From Spirosoma oryzicola (GTDB taxonomy: Bacteria; Bacteroidota; Bacteroidia; Cytophagales; Spirosomataceae), in contig NZ_CP089538.1 in assembly GCF_021233055.1 (NCBI RefSeq), positions 2,310,501-2,374,500 on the forward strand: a stretch of DNA of 64,000 bases, given 5' to 3'. Position numbers and translations under genes: made by a program. Of the stretch, positions 41,831-50,715 are shown one piece after another. The first letter of the stretch is position 1, and each line of letters starts with the position of its first letter. The notes below the pieces were generated by a model. The model was not told where the DNA came from, did not search any database, and was given only the letters and a program-made list of their open reading frames with translations.

Positions 41831-43300
41831 TTAGTTCCGGTCTGCCACTTTGATGATCGCCACTTTATCGGTACGTCCGGCAGGTACAGTCAACTGTCCA
41901 TTCGTCAGGGTGGTCTGCCCGATTGATTTTCCCGTCAGCGCATCCATCCAGGCAACCTGATACGATCCTTTCGGCAAATTAAGCGTTAGATCATACGGCT
42001 TTGCGGACATTGATTCGTAATAAAGTATCCATTGGGTGCGTCCGTCGCTCAACGTCTGCGTCATGGCTCCCGGCGAAGCGGTGACGAGTGCATGATCGGG
42101 ACGGAGCTGGACAAACGGCAGCTTGTCGAAAAAATCTTTCAGTACCTTGAACTGAGCGCGTAACGCAGGACTTCCGCCACCCGGTGCTTTATAGGTGGTA
42201 TCCTGACCCGTTTCGGAGCCTACTGAATAAGAGTAGTCGAGCTGGTTGAACAAGCCTCCGCCTGCCATCAGGAATCGCCACGCTTGACGCCGATAGGTGG
42301 AGTCGGCGCGTCCGGCAAAACCCGTTTCGTTGAAGCCAATGACTTTACCTAAGTGGTAATTTTCAGTAACCGCAATGGGCAGCGCGTAGTGAAACGTAAA
42401 AATGGATATGTTCGGGTCGGCGTCGGCAACAGGGTAATGAAAGTTGCTGATATCCTGTGAGATCAGGTGCTTGTTGGTTAGTTGCCGTTCTTCGTCTTTA
42501 ATCCAGCGAGCTACCTGTCGCTGCCAGTCGTTAGATCGTTGGGAAACAACCTGAAGCGTTGATCGCCAGTCGTTATCCGGTCCGTACTCGTTGCTGCGCA
42601 GCACAATATCGGTCTGATTGGCCCAGGGTTCGTTTTGGATTTCAAAGTAGATGTTCGGAAAGCGATTCAGGGTGCGGACAATCCGTCGAACGTAGCGCTC
42701 CTGATACCCCAGAATACTACCGTTTTGCAGTGTATTGACCAGCGAAGCGGCTACGCTGTCGGTCTGGTTGACGTTGTTTTTCGGATTGAACGCGCTGTAA
42801 TTCCACCCATCGGCGTAATGAGCGGAGAATAGATTCACCTCCACGATAACACCGTGCTTTTGGGCTTCGGCCACAAAATCGGTCAGGCGGGCAAAATACG
42901 CATCATCCCACTGTGTCAGGTCAAACCGGTTGCCGCCGAGCGCATAGCCGGTCGCGTTAGGGCTTCTCTGCCAGGGCAACAGGAGCCGACCTTCGGCGGG
43001 GGCCAGGGTGTTCTTCATAATGCCGAAATCGCCCAACTTTTCGACGTAAGCTCCCGTAAACAAACGGGTCGTATTCATGCCGTCGGCAGCCGTAGCACGC
43101 AGGTAGGTTTTATAGTCGAAATCGAGATTGATTACGGAACCATAATGCTCGCCCGACCCGACCAGGATCATGGGTTTGTTTTGATAGGCGAAATAGTGCG
43201 GGTTTTGAGGATGTAATTGAAACGTGCCGCTCGTCTGCGCCAGGATTTTCGTTGTCAGCAACAGTAACCAGGCAGTAGAAAGTGTGCGTAGTCTTGTCAT
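41831..43300 (-). CDS. secreted cellulase-like glycoside hydrolase
   Basis: The 489-residue protein has a signal peptide (STAWLLLLTTKILAQT) and a TIM-barrel glycosidase fold: a start HYFAYQNKPMILVGSGEHYG, YFEIQNEPW with the acid/base glutamate, and VIGFNETGF with a probable nucleophile region. A beta-sandwich of about 80 residues at the C-terminus (YDLTLNLPKGSYQVAWMDALTG) resembles the putative collagen-binding/Ig-like module of such enzymes. GH5-like; substrate unknown. It follows thrC in the same direction but a terminator lies between. Confidence 0.8.
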   Translation of the reverse strand: MTRLRTLSTAWLLLLTTKILAQTSGTFQLHPQNPHYFAYQNKPMILVGSGEHYGSVINLDFDYKTYLRATAADGMNTTRLFTGAYVEKLGDFGIMKNTLAPAEGRLLLPWQRSPNATGYALGGNRFDLTQWDDAYFARLTDFVAEAQKHGVIVEVNLFSAHYADGWNYSAFNPKNNVNQTDSVAASLVNTLQNGSILGYQERYVRRIVRTLNRFPNIYFEIQNEPWANQTDIVLRSNEYGPDNDWRSTLQVVSQRSNDWQRQVARWIKDEERQLTNKHLISQDISNFHYPVADADPNISIFTFHYALPIAVTENYHLGKVIGFNETGFAGRADSTYRRQAWRFLMAGGGLFNQLDYSYSVGSETGQDTTYKAPGGGSPALRAQFKVLKDFFDKLPFVQLRPDHALVTASPGAMTQTLSDGRTQWILYYESMSAKPYDLTLNLPKGSYQVAWMDALTGKSIGQTTLTNGQLTVPAGRTDKVAIIKVADRN

Positions 43301-43334
43301 GGATGGCCAGGAATGAAAAGCGGATAAACAACAA

Positions 43335-43360
43335 GGCCGCTTTAGCTACCCAAAGCGGCC
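43335..43360 (-). terminator. terminator after thrC
   Basis: 9-bp arms GGCCGCTTT (43335-43343) and AAAGCGGCC (43352-43360); on the minus strand followed by TTGTTGTTT. It separates thrC from the glycosidase gene. Confidence 0.7.
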
Positions 43361-43418
43361 GGAATGCGGTTTCTAACGCTTAGTGTCCAAGCACGATCAA
43401 CTGATAAACGATTCAGGA

Positions 43419-44609
43419 CTACCAGATTCCTTTCATGTTGTCCAGATATTTCTGACCAGAGCCGGTGTTGAGCAATAAAATATGTTCTTCTGGATGGAGC
43501 CACCCCTGTTTGATCAGTTGCTTTGTCGCAGCCCAGATGGCCCCACCTTCGGGAGCAACAAAGATTCCTTCGTAACGACCCAACTCCCGAACACCTTCCA
43601 GCATCTGTTCTTCCGAGACCGCTAGGGCTGTACCGCCGGACTCCTGCAACACCTGTAGCATCAGCGGCTCACCGATGGGGCGGGGAACAGCCAGTCCGTT
43701 CGCCAGCGTAGGTTGACCGACGTACTGTTTACTGTTCGCCTGCCGACCCCAAAACGTATCGACAACGGGACGGCAGTTTTCCGCCTGTACCGCCACGAGC
43801 CGGGGGAGTGGCTGGTCGGGCGTGAGCCAGCCGAGTTGTTTCATTTCGGTAAACGCTTTCCAGATACCGATCAAACCGGTTCCCCCGCCGGTAGGGTACA
43901 TGATCACGTCGGGTAATTGCCAGTCCAGCTGTTCCGCAATTTCGTAGCCCATCGTTTTTTTGCCTTCCAGCCGGTACGGTTCCTTTAGCGTCGAAATGTC
44001 GAAGTAGTCACCGTTGCGGTTCATCTCCTGGACCTTAGCCGCACAATCGTTGATTAATCCGTCGATCAGGATAACGGTAGCGCCGTACGCCATACACTCT
44101 TCCCGGAAGGCTTCCGGCGTGTGGCGAGGCATAACAACTACGGCTTCCAGACCCGCCCGCGCGCAGTAGGCCGCCATCGCGACACCCGCATTACCCGCCG
44201 TTGGGACAATACAGGCTTTCTCGCCATTTTCCTTTGCCTTCGATACCGCCAGACTTAATCCACGGGCTTTGAACGATCCGGTTGGGTTAAGTCCTTCGTC
44301 TTTCAACGTAAGCTGTTGCAGTGAATACCGCTCGGCCAATCGGGGCAGCGAAAAAAGAGGAGTGAAGCCTTCGCCTAAGGTAACCCGGTTTTCAGGCTCT
44401 ATGACCGGTAGTACCTCGGCGTAACGCCAGAGCGATTTGTCCCGATGAATCAATGCTGATTTTGAGAAACCCGCTTCGAGGTCATACCGACTCAATAGCG
44501 GGGCGTGGCAGCAGACCGACAGCGTTTGCCGAACAAACGGCGAATAGGTTTGCCCGCAGTTTGAGCATTGTAGGGACTGAATTAATGATGAAGTGGCGGT
44601 TGTAGTCAT
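43419..44609 (-). CDS. thrC: threonine synthase
   Basis: The 396-residue PLP fold-type II enzyme converts O-phosphohomoserine to threonine. It begins with a zinc-ribbon-like motif (CSNCGQTY and CCHAPLLSRYDLE), then TLKDEGLNPTGSFKARG (cofactor lysine K114), VPTAGNAGVAMAAY and PTGGGTGLIGIWKAF. This is the plant-type group with a short N-terminus. I chose the ATG at 44609; a longer reading would need TTG. A GTCAAC/GTTGAC inverted repeat lies 5-26 bp upstream, between thrC and the LysR gene. Confidence 0.92.
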   Translation of the reverse strand: MTTTATSSLIQSLQCSNCGQTYSPFVRQTLSVCCHAPLLSRYDLEAGFSKSALIHRDKSLWRYAEVLPVIEPENRVTLGEGFTPLFSLPRLAERYSLQQLTLKDEGLNPTGSFKARGLSLAVSKAKENGEKACIVPTAGNAGVAMAAYCARAGLEAVVVMPRHTPEAFREECMAYGATVILIDGLINDCAAKVQEMNRNGDYFDISTLKEPYRLEGKKTMGYEIAEQLDWQLPDVIMYPTGGGTGLIGIWKAFTEMKQLGWLTPDQPLPRLVAVQAENCRPVVDTFWGRQANSKQYVGQPTLANGLAVPRPIGEPLMLQVLQESGGTALAVSEEQMLEGVRELGRYEGIFVAPEGGAIWAATKQLIKQGWLHPEEHILLLNTGSGQKYLDNMKGIW

Positions 44610-44613
44610 GGTT

Positions 44614-44635
44614 GTCAACTTTAGGGCAAGTTGAC
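44614..44635. promoter_or_regulatory. operator-like inverted repeat upstream of thrC
   Basis: GTCAAC (44614-44619), 10 bp, GTTGAC (44630-44635). Its position directly before the thrC ATG and after a LysR gene suggests a regulator or RNA-structure site. Confidence 0.4.
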
Positions 44636-44674
44636 CTTATCAAGAACCCGGCGCAAACGATGTTTTGGAATGAG

Positions 44675-45580
44675 TTATTCCAGTAACGAATAGAAGCGTC
44701 GGACGAAGCGGATAAAGGCGTTGACCAGCGGATTATTTTCGGTGCCTTTGCGCTGAATAAAGTAGAACGTCCGTTCGATGGTTAGGTTTTCGATGGGCAC
44801 TTCCACCAGTTCGCCCGCAGCCAGTTCTTTCAGGATGGCCCGCTTCGGCAAAAAAGCCAGACAGGTATCCGCCAGGACAAAGTTTTTCAGCGCTTCCGTA
44901 CCGCCAAGCCGAATAAGAATCCGTAGATCAGCGGGGCGGATGCCGTTTTTTTGCAGCGTATCTTCTACCACGGCCAGGGTGCCGGACCCTTGCTCGCGAA
45001 CGGCTAACGGTACGTGCGGAATATCGGTCACGGACAATGTCTTATCGCGGAGAGGACTATTGCGAGAGCATACCGCCAATACCTGATCGGTGATGAAGGG
45101 CGTGTACGTCAATGTGTTAACCTGCGTTAAGCTTTCGACAATGCCAACGTCAATTTCGTGGTCGAGCAGGGCTTTCTGGATATTACTCGAATTGCGGTTC
45201 AGGACCTGAATCTGCATGTTGGCATGTTGCCGCAGGTAGGACGAAAGAACCGTTGGCAACACGTAAAGCGTAATGGTCGTGCTCGAACCTACCGCCAATC
45301 GGGTCGTGGGCAGAAAGCTGGCGTTGAGATGGTGTAATTGCTCGTGTAGCTCCGTTTTTAGCTGAATCGCTTCGAGCCCTTTCTGGTACAATAGCTCCCC
45401 AGCCTGGGTCAGGCTGATGGTGTTGCCGTGCCGCTCGAACAAAGCGGTTTTGTAGAAAGCCTCCAACGCCTTGATGTGTTTGCTGATGGCTGACTGGCTC
45501 AGAAACAAAATCTGGCCCGCTTTGGTAAAGCTGAGCAGCCGGGCGACTTCCAGAAAAATTTCGTGTTGTAACGAGAGCAT
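44675..45580 (-). CDS. LysR family transcriptional regulator
   Basis: The 301-residue protein has the N-terminal winged helix (HEIFLEVARLLSFTKAGQIL, LSQSAISKHIKALE) and the C-terminal periplasmic-binding-like effector domain (TRLAVGSSTTITLYVLP, HEIDVGIVESL, LAVREQGSGT). It resembles CysB/CbbR-like activators. LysR genes are often divergent from their target; here it lies upstream of thrC on the same strand, 65 bp away, so thrC is only a possible target. The effector is unknown. Confidence 0.93.
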   Translation of the reverse strand: MLSLQHEIFLEVARLLSFTKAGQILFLSQSAISKHIKALEAFYKTALFERHGNTISLTQAGELLYQKGLEAIQLKTELHEQLHHLNASFLPTTRLAVGSSTTITLYVLPTVLSSYLRQHANMQIQVLNRNSSNIQKALLDHEIDVGIVESLTQVNTLTYTPFITDQVLAVCSRNSPLRDKTLSVTDIPHVPLAVREQGSGTLAVVEDTLQKNGIRPADLRILIRLGGTEALKNFVLADTCLAFLPKRAILKELAAGELVEVPIENLTIERTFYFIQRKGTENNPLVNAFIRFVRRFYSLLE

Positions 45581-45659
45581 AGCGGATAAAGCTTACCGCA
45601 AAAAAACGACGTTGTACGGAGTAAAAACAAGGTAAGCCTACAGTTCCTATCGTGACAAC

Positions 45660-46556
45660 CTATCGGGGTTGACTGTTGATGATTTTATCCGGCCCAACAG
45701 CTTCAATATCGGGTGGCCCGGCGGGGTAGTACCGGAACGAGCTTTTTTCGATCAGGTACGGATACGGTTTAAATGTAATCCAGCGCAGGGGCCATTTGCG
45801 GAGCCACAGCGCCCCCTGGGCCAAACCGGTAAACCAGCCGGGTGGTCGCTGGTACCCAAAGGCAAGCCGTAGCTTCTCCGGAATCAGGGCCGAGAAGGTA
45901 GGCTGTACCATTGGGTGGAGAAAGCGGGGAAACCAGCCCTGTACGATTTTGACGGTAGCGTCGGCGATGCGTTGGTTGCTTTCGGTGTACCGGAAATACT
46001 TCGCTTCGTAGGCGTCAACAAAGGTTTGTAGGTCCGCTATCGTATCGGGGAGATCACTCAGGTTCATCCGACGACCTACTTCTCGAAAAAAATAGAAAAA
46101 TGCCAGTTCTTCCGAATTGGTTAGTTTTCGCCAGCCGTACTGATTCAGCCAGTCAATCGGGTAAAAGACAAACGTAGCCAGCACGAACAGGTAATCGGCG
46201 TTATCGATTCGGTAATGGCTGTGAATCAGGTTCATGTGCGCAATGGCCCGCTGTCCCTTATCGCTGTCGTACCCTGACTCCATGAACTGCCCAATCAGGC
46301 GACTCGTGTCGTCGTACCGTTTCTGCCCGTGCCGCTCAAACTCACCCGTGCGAGCCAGCAAGCCCGACACCCGCGGACTGGCGTAGGTGTGAAACAAGGC
46401 CAGTTCGAGCGCGCGGGTGATGTCAAACGGAAATTCATAGGCCGTCAGCAGATGAACCATGCGCTGATGATCCCGGACAGGATCGAGCGTTTGGAGCTCA
46501 CGCCCAACGGCTGGATTGCGGAACAAACCAAAGCGTTTGCTATAAACGACTGGCAT
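45660..46556 (-). CDS. MpaB-type (DUF2236) oxygenase family protein
   Basis: The 298-residue mostly helical protein matches the DUF2236/MpaB group: FDITRALELALFHTYASPRVSGLLARTGEF at the start, FVLATFVFYPIDWL and a distal PEKLRLAFGYQRPPGW. Related proteins are heme b-type oxygenases (rubber-cleaving latex-clearing protein, mycophenolic acid MpaB'). Whether this one binds heme cannot be told here. I chose the ATG at 46556. It follows the aldo/keto reductase, with a hairpin between. Confidence 0.75.
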   Translation of the reverse strand: MPVVYSKRFGLFRNPAVGRELQTLDPVRDHQRMVHLLTAYEFPFDITRALELALFHTYASPRVSGLLARTGEFERHGQKRYDDTSRLIGQFMESGYDSDKGQRAIAHMNLIHSHYRIDNADYLFVLATFVFYPIDWLNQYGWRKLTNSEELAFFYFFREVGRRMNLSDLPDTIADLQTFVDAYEAKYFRYTESNQRIADATVKIVQGWFPRFLHPMVQPTFSALIPEKLRLAFGYQRPPGWFTGLAQGALWLRKWPLRWITFKPYPYLIEKSSFRYYPAGPPDIEAVGPDKIINSQPR

Positions 46557-46597
46557 TGGTTTTAGAAGGATTAGTGATGAATAGCTGTCTCTTGCAG

Positions 46598-46660
46598 CAA
46601 ACACAGAAACGCCGGGACAGGTGCCCCTACGGGCCAGATGAGCTGACGTTTCTGTGTTTG
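46598..46660. repeat. palindrome with 14-bp arms between two minus-strand genes
   Basis: CAAACACAGAAACG (46598-46611) and its complement (46647-46660) enclose a 35-nt loop that is itself GC-rich and partly self-complementary (GTGCCCCTACGGGCC). It begins 22 bp past the aldo/keto reductase stop; no clear T-run, so REP-like rather than a classical terminator. Confidence 0.7.
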
Positions 46661-46681
46661 GTAGAACAAGCGGCTGTCAGA

Positions 46682-47713
46682 TCAACCAACGGGTGGCGGG
46701 TTGATTTGCGACGAAACCGAGCGTTGGTGCCAGTACGGATAAATGGGATCGCGCTGGCTGGCTGCGTCGAGCTTAGCTACCTGCTCTTTGGTCAACTGCC
46801 AGCCTACCGCGCCCAGATTTTGCTTAAGCTGTTCTTCCGTTCGCGCACCGATAACGAGCGTTGAAACGGTAGGGCGCTGCAAAACCCAGTTCAGGGCTAC
46901 CTGCGGAACGGTTTTGCCCGTTTTGGTCGCAATTTCGTCCAGCGTATCGATAATGCCGTAAAACAGATCGTCGGGAATGGGTGGGCCTTCGCCACCGCCC
47001 TGCGCAATCCGGGCGTCTTCCGGGATGGGTTGATTCCGGCGATACTTACCACTCAGTCGCCCCGCCGATAGTGGACTCCAGACAAGCGTACCTACGTTCT
47101 GATCGATACCCAGCGGCATCAGCTCCCATTCAAATTCACGGCTAACGAGCGAATAATACGCCTGATGGCCTACGTAGCGCGCCCAGCCGTACTTTTCTGA
47201 AACTGCCAGGGACTTCATCAGGTGCCAGCCCGAAAAATTCGAACAGGCGATATAGCGCACTTTGCCACTTTGCACCAGACCGTCGAGCGTACGCAGCGTT
47301 TCGTCAACCGGCGTAAGCGCATCAAAGCCGTGCATGTGGTAAATGTCGATGTGATCCGTATTCAACCGCCGGAGACTGTCTTCGCAGGCTTTAATCAGGT
47401 GATAGCGCGACGAGCCCATATCGTTTGTGTGGGCGCTCATCGGAAAGGTCGCTTTGGTCGAAATAATGACCTGATCGCGCTTTCCTTCCAGGGCTTTTCC
47501 CAGAATCTCTTCCGACATCCCGTTCGAATAAACGTTTGACGTATCGAACAGATTGACCCCGGCGTCAAGACATAGGTCTATCATGCGACGGGCCTCGTCA
47601 ACCTGCGTGCTGCCCCAGGCTTTGAAAAATGGGTTTCCGCCCCCGAAGGTGCCCGTGCCAAAACTTAAAACAGGGACGCGCAATCCCGAAGCGCCTAACT
47701 GCCTGTATTCCAT
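46682..47713 (-). CDS. aldo/keto reductase
   Basis: The 343-residue NADPH-dependent TIM-barrel reductase has FDTSNVYSNGMSEEILGKAL (catalytic Asp and Tyr), VIISTKATF (Lys) and IDIYHMHGFD (His), plus the cofactor-binding VIGARTEEQLKQNLGAVGW. It resembles the YajO/AKR12 group of general aldehyde and ketone reductases; substrate unknown. A full-match -7 element lies 30 bp upstream. Confidence 0.93.
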   Translation of the reverse strand: MEYRQLGASGLRVPVLSFGTGTFGGGNPFFKAWGSTQVDEARRMIDLCLDAGVNLFDTSNVYSNGMSEEILGKALEGKRDQVIISTKATFPMSAHTNDMGSSRYHLIKACEDSLRRLNTDHIDIYHMHGFDALTPVDETLRTLDGLVQSGKVRYIACSNFSGWHLMKSLAVSEKYGWARYVGHQAYYSLVSREFEWELMPLGIDQNVGTLVWSPLSAGRLSGKYRRNQPIPEDARIAQGGGEGPPIPDDLFYGIIDTLDEIATKTGKTVPQVALNWVLQRPTVSTLVIGARTEEQLKQNLGAVGWQLTKEQVAKLDAASQRDPIYPYWHQRSVSSQINPPPVG

Positions 47714-47742
47714 AATTGACGTTGATTAATGCGTGTACGCGC

Positions 47743-47750
47743 CAAAGATA
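47743..47750 (-). promoter_or_regulatory. promoter -7 element of the aldo/keto reductase gene
   Basis: Minus-strand TATCTTTG, a full -7 match, 29 bp upstream of the ATG. Confidence 0.5.
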
Positions 47751-47889
47751 ATTGGCTAGACCATTCAAGACGGATGTATGGCTGCATTCTCAGTGCAACG
47801 TTTTTTATCCAGATCTTGTGTCCTAATTTGCACAACCTTTTATGCTAAGGTAAAACAGGTAAATACATCATCGAAAATACGCTAGGTTA

Positions 47890-47930
47890 TTTTGTCCTGC
47901 CGCACCGGCGGACCGGTCAGCAGGACAAAA
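47890..47930. repeat. TTTTGTC-ended palindrome
   Basis: 11-bp arms TTTTGTCCTGC (47890-47900) and GCAGGACAAAA (47920-47930); the inner ACCGG/CCGGT pairs as well. Its ends resemble those of the element at 34919. It lies between the divergent aldo/keto reductase and VF530 genes, unlike the other palindromes that sit at gene ends. Confidence 0.7.
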
Positions 47931-48010
47931 ACGCAGTCATAAAATGCTCTAAACTATTACTGCTTTAGTACTTAATTAGCCAGCGGGCGGATCAAACCGC
48001 ACAAACGACT

Positions 48011-48229
48011 ATGCCCGAAACACAACTCAATAACCCGTTACACGGCAAAACGCTCGAAGCCATTCTCAACGAATTGGTAGCTTTCTATGGTTGGAAGCGT
48101 CTGGGTGATCAAGTTCCTATTCGCTGTTTTACCGACAACCCAAGCATTAAATCAAGCCTTACGTTTCTGCGCAAAACGCCCTGGGCCAGGCAGAAAGTTG
48201 AAGATCTTTACCTGAACATGAGACGATAG
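48011..48229 (+). CDS. VF530 family DNA-binding protein
   Basis: The 72-residue protein matches VF530 (DUF2132): [21 protein letters not shown], then [22 protein letters not shown] and VEDLYL. The family has a small helical DNA-binding fold known from structures; its biological role is unclear. The start is the first ATG; length as usual. It is followed after 13 bp by the glycosidase gene, so the two may be one transcript. Confidence 0.9.
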   Translation: MPETQLNNPLHGKTLEAILNELVAFYGWKRLGDQVPIRCFTDNPSIKSSLTFLRKTPWARQKVEDLYLNMRR

Positions 48230-48242
48230 TACAGTCAAACGA

Positions 48243-49169
48243 ATGCAAAAAAGAAGGTATATGAAGCGGTACGTACTTTTTTTTGGACTATTGCTGACCG
48301 GTTTAACTCCGGGCAGAAGTCAGTCATCGAAACAGGACGCGGACTTTCCACCGGAGCTTGTCTCGTTTACCCCTTACAAGGGCAACCCGGTTTTTTCGGG
48401 CACGGGGACGAACACGTGGGATCAAAAAATTCGCGAGCGGGGGTGCATTCTGCACGAAGCCGATGGCTATCATCTGTGGTATACGGGCTACGAAGAGGGC
48501 GATGATAAAACCAGGTATCTGGGGTACGCAACGTCATCGGATGGACTGAACTGGACGCGCTACAAAAACAACCCCATTGTAAAGACTAGTTGGGTTGAGG
48601 ATTTGACGGTGGTAAAACACGACGGAACGTATTATATGTTCGCCGAGGGTAAGGATGACATTGCGCATCTGCTAACGTCAACCGACCGCATCAACTGGCA
48701 GGAGAAGGGACTGCTCGACATTCGCTTAACGAACGGTCAGCCGATCAGCAAAGGTCCTTATGGAACGCCGACGGTCTGGAAAGGGCCGCATATGTGGTAC
48801 CTTTTTTACGAGCGCAAAGACCAGGCGGTATGGCTGGCTACGTCGGACGATCTGAAGCTGTGGACGAACGTACAGGACGAGCCCGTACTCACGAAAGGTC
48901 CGGACGACTACGACCAACACGCCATTGCGATGAATCAAGTCATTCAGTATAAAGGGCTTTATTACGCGTATTACCACGCATCGGCGTTTGCGGACTGGCG
49001 TGAATGGACGACTAATGTAGCAGTGTCGAAAGACCTGATCAACTGGAAAAAATACGCAGGAAACCCTATTGTTGGCGGCAACAAATCGAGTGGTATTCTG
49101 GTCAACGACGGGCGACGTTACCGACTCTACACCATGCATCCGGCTGTAAACGTCTTTCTGCCCAAATGA
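48243..49169 (+). CDS. secreted GH43/GH32-like beta-propeller glycosidase
   Basis: A 308-residue exported protein: signal peptide KRYVLFFGLLLTGLTPGRSQ, then five-bladed beta-propeller repeats with YTGYEEGDDKTRYLGYATSSDGLNWTR-like blades, PYGTPTVWKGPHMWY and YYHASAFADWREW. Such folds occur in families GH32, 43, 62 and 130; catalytic acids cannot be fixed from this alone. A second ATG at 48261 is equally possible as start. It ends in a palindrome (copy 4) shared with the META-like gene opposite. Confidence 0.7.
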   Translation: MQKRRYMKRYVLFFGLLLTGLTPGRSQSSKQDADFPPELVSFTPYKGNPVFSGTGTNTWDQKIRERGCILHEADGYHLWYTGYEEGDDKTRYLGYATSSDGLNWTRYKNNPIVKTSWVEDLTVVKHDGTYYMFAEGKDDIAHLLTSTDRINWQEKGLLDIRLTNGQPISKGPYGTPTVWKGPHMWYLFYERKDQAVWLATSDDLKLWTNVQDEPVLTKGPDDYDQHAIAMNQVIQYKGLYYAYYHASAFADWREWTTNVAVSKDLINWKKYAGNPIVGGNKSSGILVNDGRRYRLYTMHPAVNVFLPK

Positions 49170-49184
49170 GCTAAAACGATGATG

Positions 49185-49218
49185 CTGTGGTGTCAGGTTT
49201 AAGAACCTGACACCACAG
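49185..49218. repeat. dispersed GTGGTGTC palindrome, copy 4 (variant)
   Basis: 15-bp perfect arms CTGTGGTGTCAGGTT (49185-49199) and 49204-49218 around TAAG. It differs from copies 1-3 by an extra A (GTGGTGTC-A-GGTT). It lies between convergent genes and could terminate both. Confidence 0.8.
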
Positions 49219-49234
49219 TAAATAACTGCCTTAC

Positions 49235-49747
49235 TTACTTTTTCGTGAAATAAAGCAATTCGGTGCTGGCGTCTTCTTTGGGACCCGTGTAAAGCCGGAG
49301 TTGCCCATGCTGATCAAACTCGAAGTAGGTTGCTTTGCCCAGATTGATGTAGTAGTCATTCTCCGCTTGCATAGCCTCCGGTGATCCACCGATCTTGGTC
49401 GAATAGATTCCCTGGGCGGAAACGATCAGGCCCTTTGTTTCATCGAGCAGAAACGAGCCGCCGTAGTAATTGACGAAGCTCTGGCCACCTACCGTCAGAT
49501 TGTCATTGGACTCTTTTTTTAACACCAGCGTTGTTCGACTTTGCAGCGTAGGCGGTAGCGGTTGATTCTTGTAATTGGTCAGTACCCACTCGCCCGCCAG
49601 TGAGCCAAAGCTTGCCCGCATGGTCTGCACCGTGGGGGATGACGTCATATCAACGGGATCAACATCACGGGTTGTGTTGCAATTTGACAAACCCAGTCCG
49701 ACGAGTGCTGCCAGTGACAACCGTCGTGTTGCTTTTAGTAGAGTCAT
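49235..49747 (-). CDS. META-like domain lipoprotein
   Basis: The 170-residue protein has a lipoprotein signal (LAALVGLGLSNC) and a domain that starts LAGEWVLTNYKNQPLPP and ends ELLYFTKK, resembling META/HslJ domains (GxWxL...N at the start, a late AT-F-EF strand). HslJ-like proteins are periplasmic or outer-membrane with unclear roles. The assignment is from overall pattern only. Confidence 0.6.
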   Translation of the reverse strand: MTLLKATRRLSLAALVGLGLSNCNTTRDVDPVDMTSSPTVQTMRASFGSLAGEWVLTNYKNQPLPPTLQSRTTLVLKKESNDNLTVGGQSFVNYYGGSFLLDETKGLIVSAQGIYSTKIGGSPEAMQAENDYYINLGKATYFEFDQHGQLRLYTGPKEDASTELLYFTKK

Positions 49748-49856
49748 AGTCGTTTCGGTTTAGTGAATTACTATGGTTACCCTACTAAGGAGTGTACAAA
49801 AGCCAAATCGGTTGTAAACGAGTAGCGAAAAAGTAGCCTGTTGTTCCCGTGCTGTT

Positions 49857-50612
49857 TCAATAAGTGGCCCGGCCACCGGAAAGATCAAAGACAAATCCCG
49901 TGCTAAAACTGGCTTCTTCGGAAACAACCCAGGCCGCCAGGGACGCTACTTCTTCGACCGTGCCCAATCGTTTCATGGGAATCTTAGCGGTCATATATGC
50001 CAGTTGTTCGGGGGCGGTGTTCGCGTTCATCGCCGTTTGAATGACCGCCGGAGCCAGCCCGTTTACGGTGATACCTGTTTCGGCATATTCTTTCCCGACA
50101 CCTTTGACCAGCCCGATCAGTCCGGCTTTCATCGATGAATAACCAACCATCAGCGGATTCCCTTCTTTCCCGGCAATAGACGCCATGTGAAGAATACGCC
50201 CGTAGTTATACGGCTCCATCGCCTTAATGGCATACTTTGTCATCAGGAAAGCACCCCGCAGATTTACGTTGTAAATGGCGTCATAATCCGTCACGGCGTA
50301 CTCGGTGATTTTTGTATTCGTTGGCCCGACGATGCCCGCCGAGTTAATCATGATGTGGAGTTGTCCAAACGTACCGTGGACGGTTTGAATGGCTTCGGCC
50401 ACGGCATCTTCCTGGGTAATGTCAACAACCTGACCGCTTACCTTATAGCCCTGGCCGACGAATTGGGCCACAGTGCGTTCCAGCAGGTCTTTATTTTTAT
50501 CGAACAGAACGACAGTGGCTCCTTCCGAAGCCAGTCGTTCGGCAATTCCTTTTCCAATGCCTTCAGCGCCACCCGTAATCAGGGCCAGTTGATTCGTAAA
50601 CCGATTAGACAT
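49857..50612 (-). CDS. SDR family oxidoreductase
   Basis: The 251-residue classical short-chain dehydrogenase has the cofactor motif GGAEGIGKGIAERL, NSAGIVGP, the catalytic serine in HMASIAGKEG and YSSMK as the YxxxK motif. It resembles FabG and 2-dehydro-3-deoxy-sugar dehydrogenases. I chose the ATG at 50612; a GTG lies three codons upstream. It is divergent from the cytochrome operon, sharing the spacer with the 13-bp direct repeats, so it may be regulated with it. Confidence 0.93.
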   Translation of the reverse strand: MSNRFTNQLALITGGAEGIGKGIAERLASEGATVVLFDKNKDLLERTVAQFVGQGYKVSGQVVDITQEDAVAEAIQTVHGTFGQLHIMINSAGIVGPTNTKITEYAVTDYDAIYNVNLRGAFLMTKYAIKAMEPYNYGRILHMASIAGKEGNPLMVGYSSMKAGLIGLVKGVGKEYAETGITVNGLAPAVIQTAMNANTAPEQLAYMTAKIPMKRLGTVEEVASLAAWVVSEEASFSTGFVFDLSGGRATY

Positions 50613-50715
50613 AACATACACGTAGATTCGCTATGACCAAAAGCGAGTTGGCGCTGCGTCTACTGCTTGAGTGCTGTCATAACATCCGGTCGTAAGAAGG
50701 TCGTGGTAAAGTTTG

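Noticed and set aside
45660..47713. Biosynthetic cluster from the MpaB-type oxygenase and aldo/keto reductase
   Set aside because: Only two redox genes, separated by a palindrome, with no core biosynthetic enzyme nearby.
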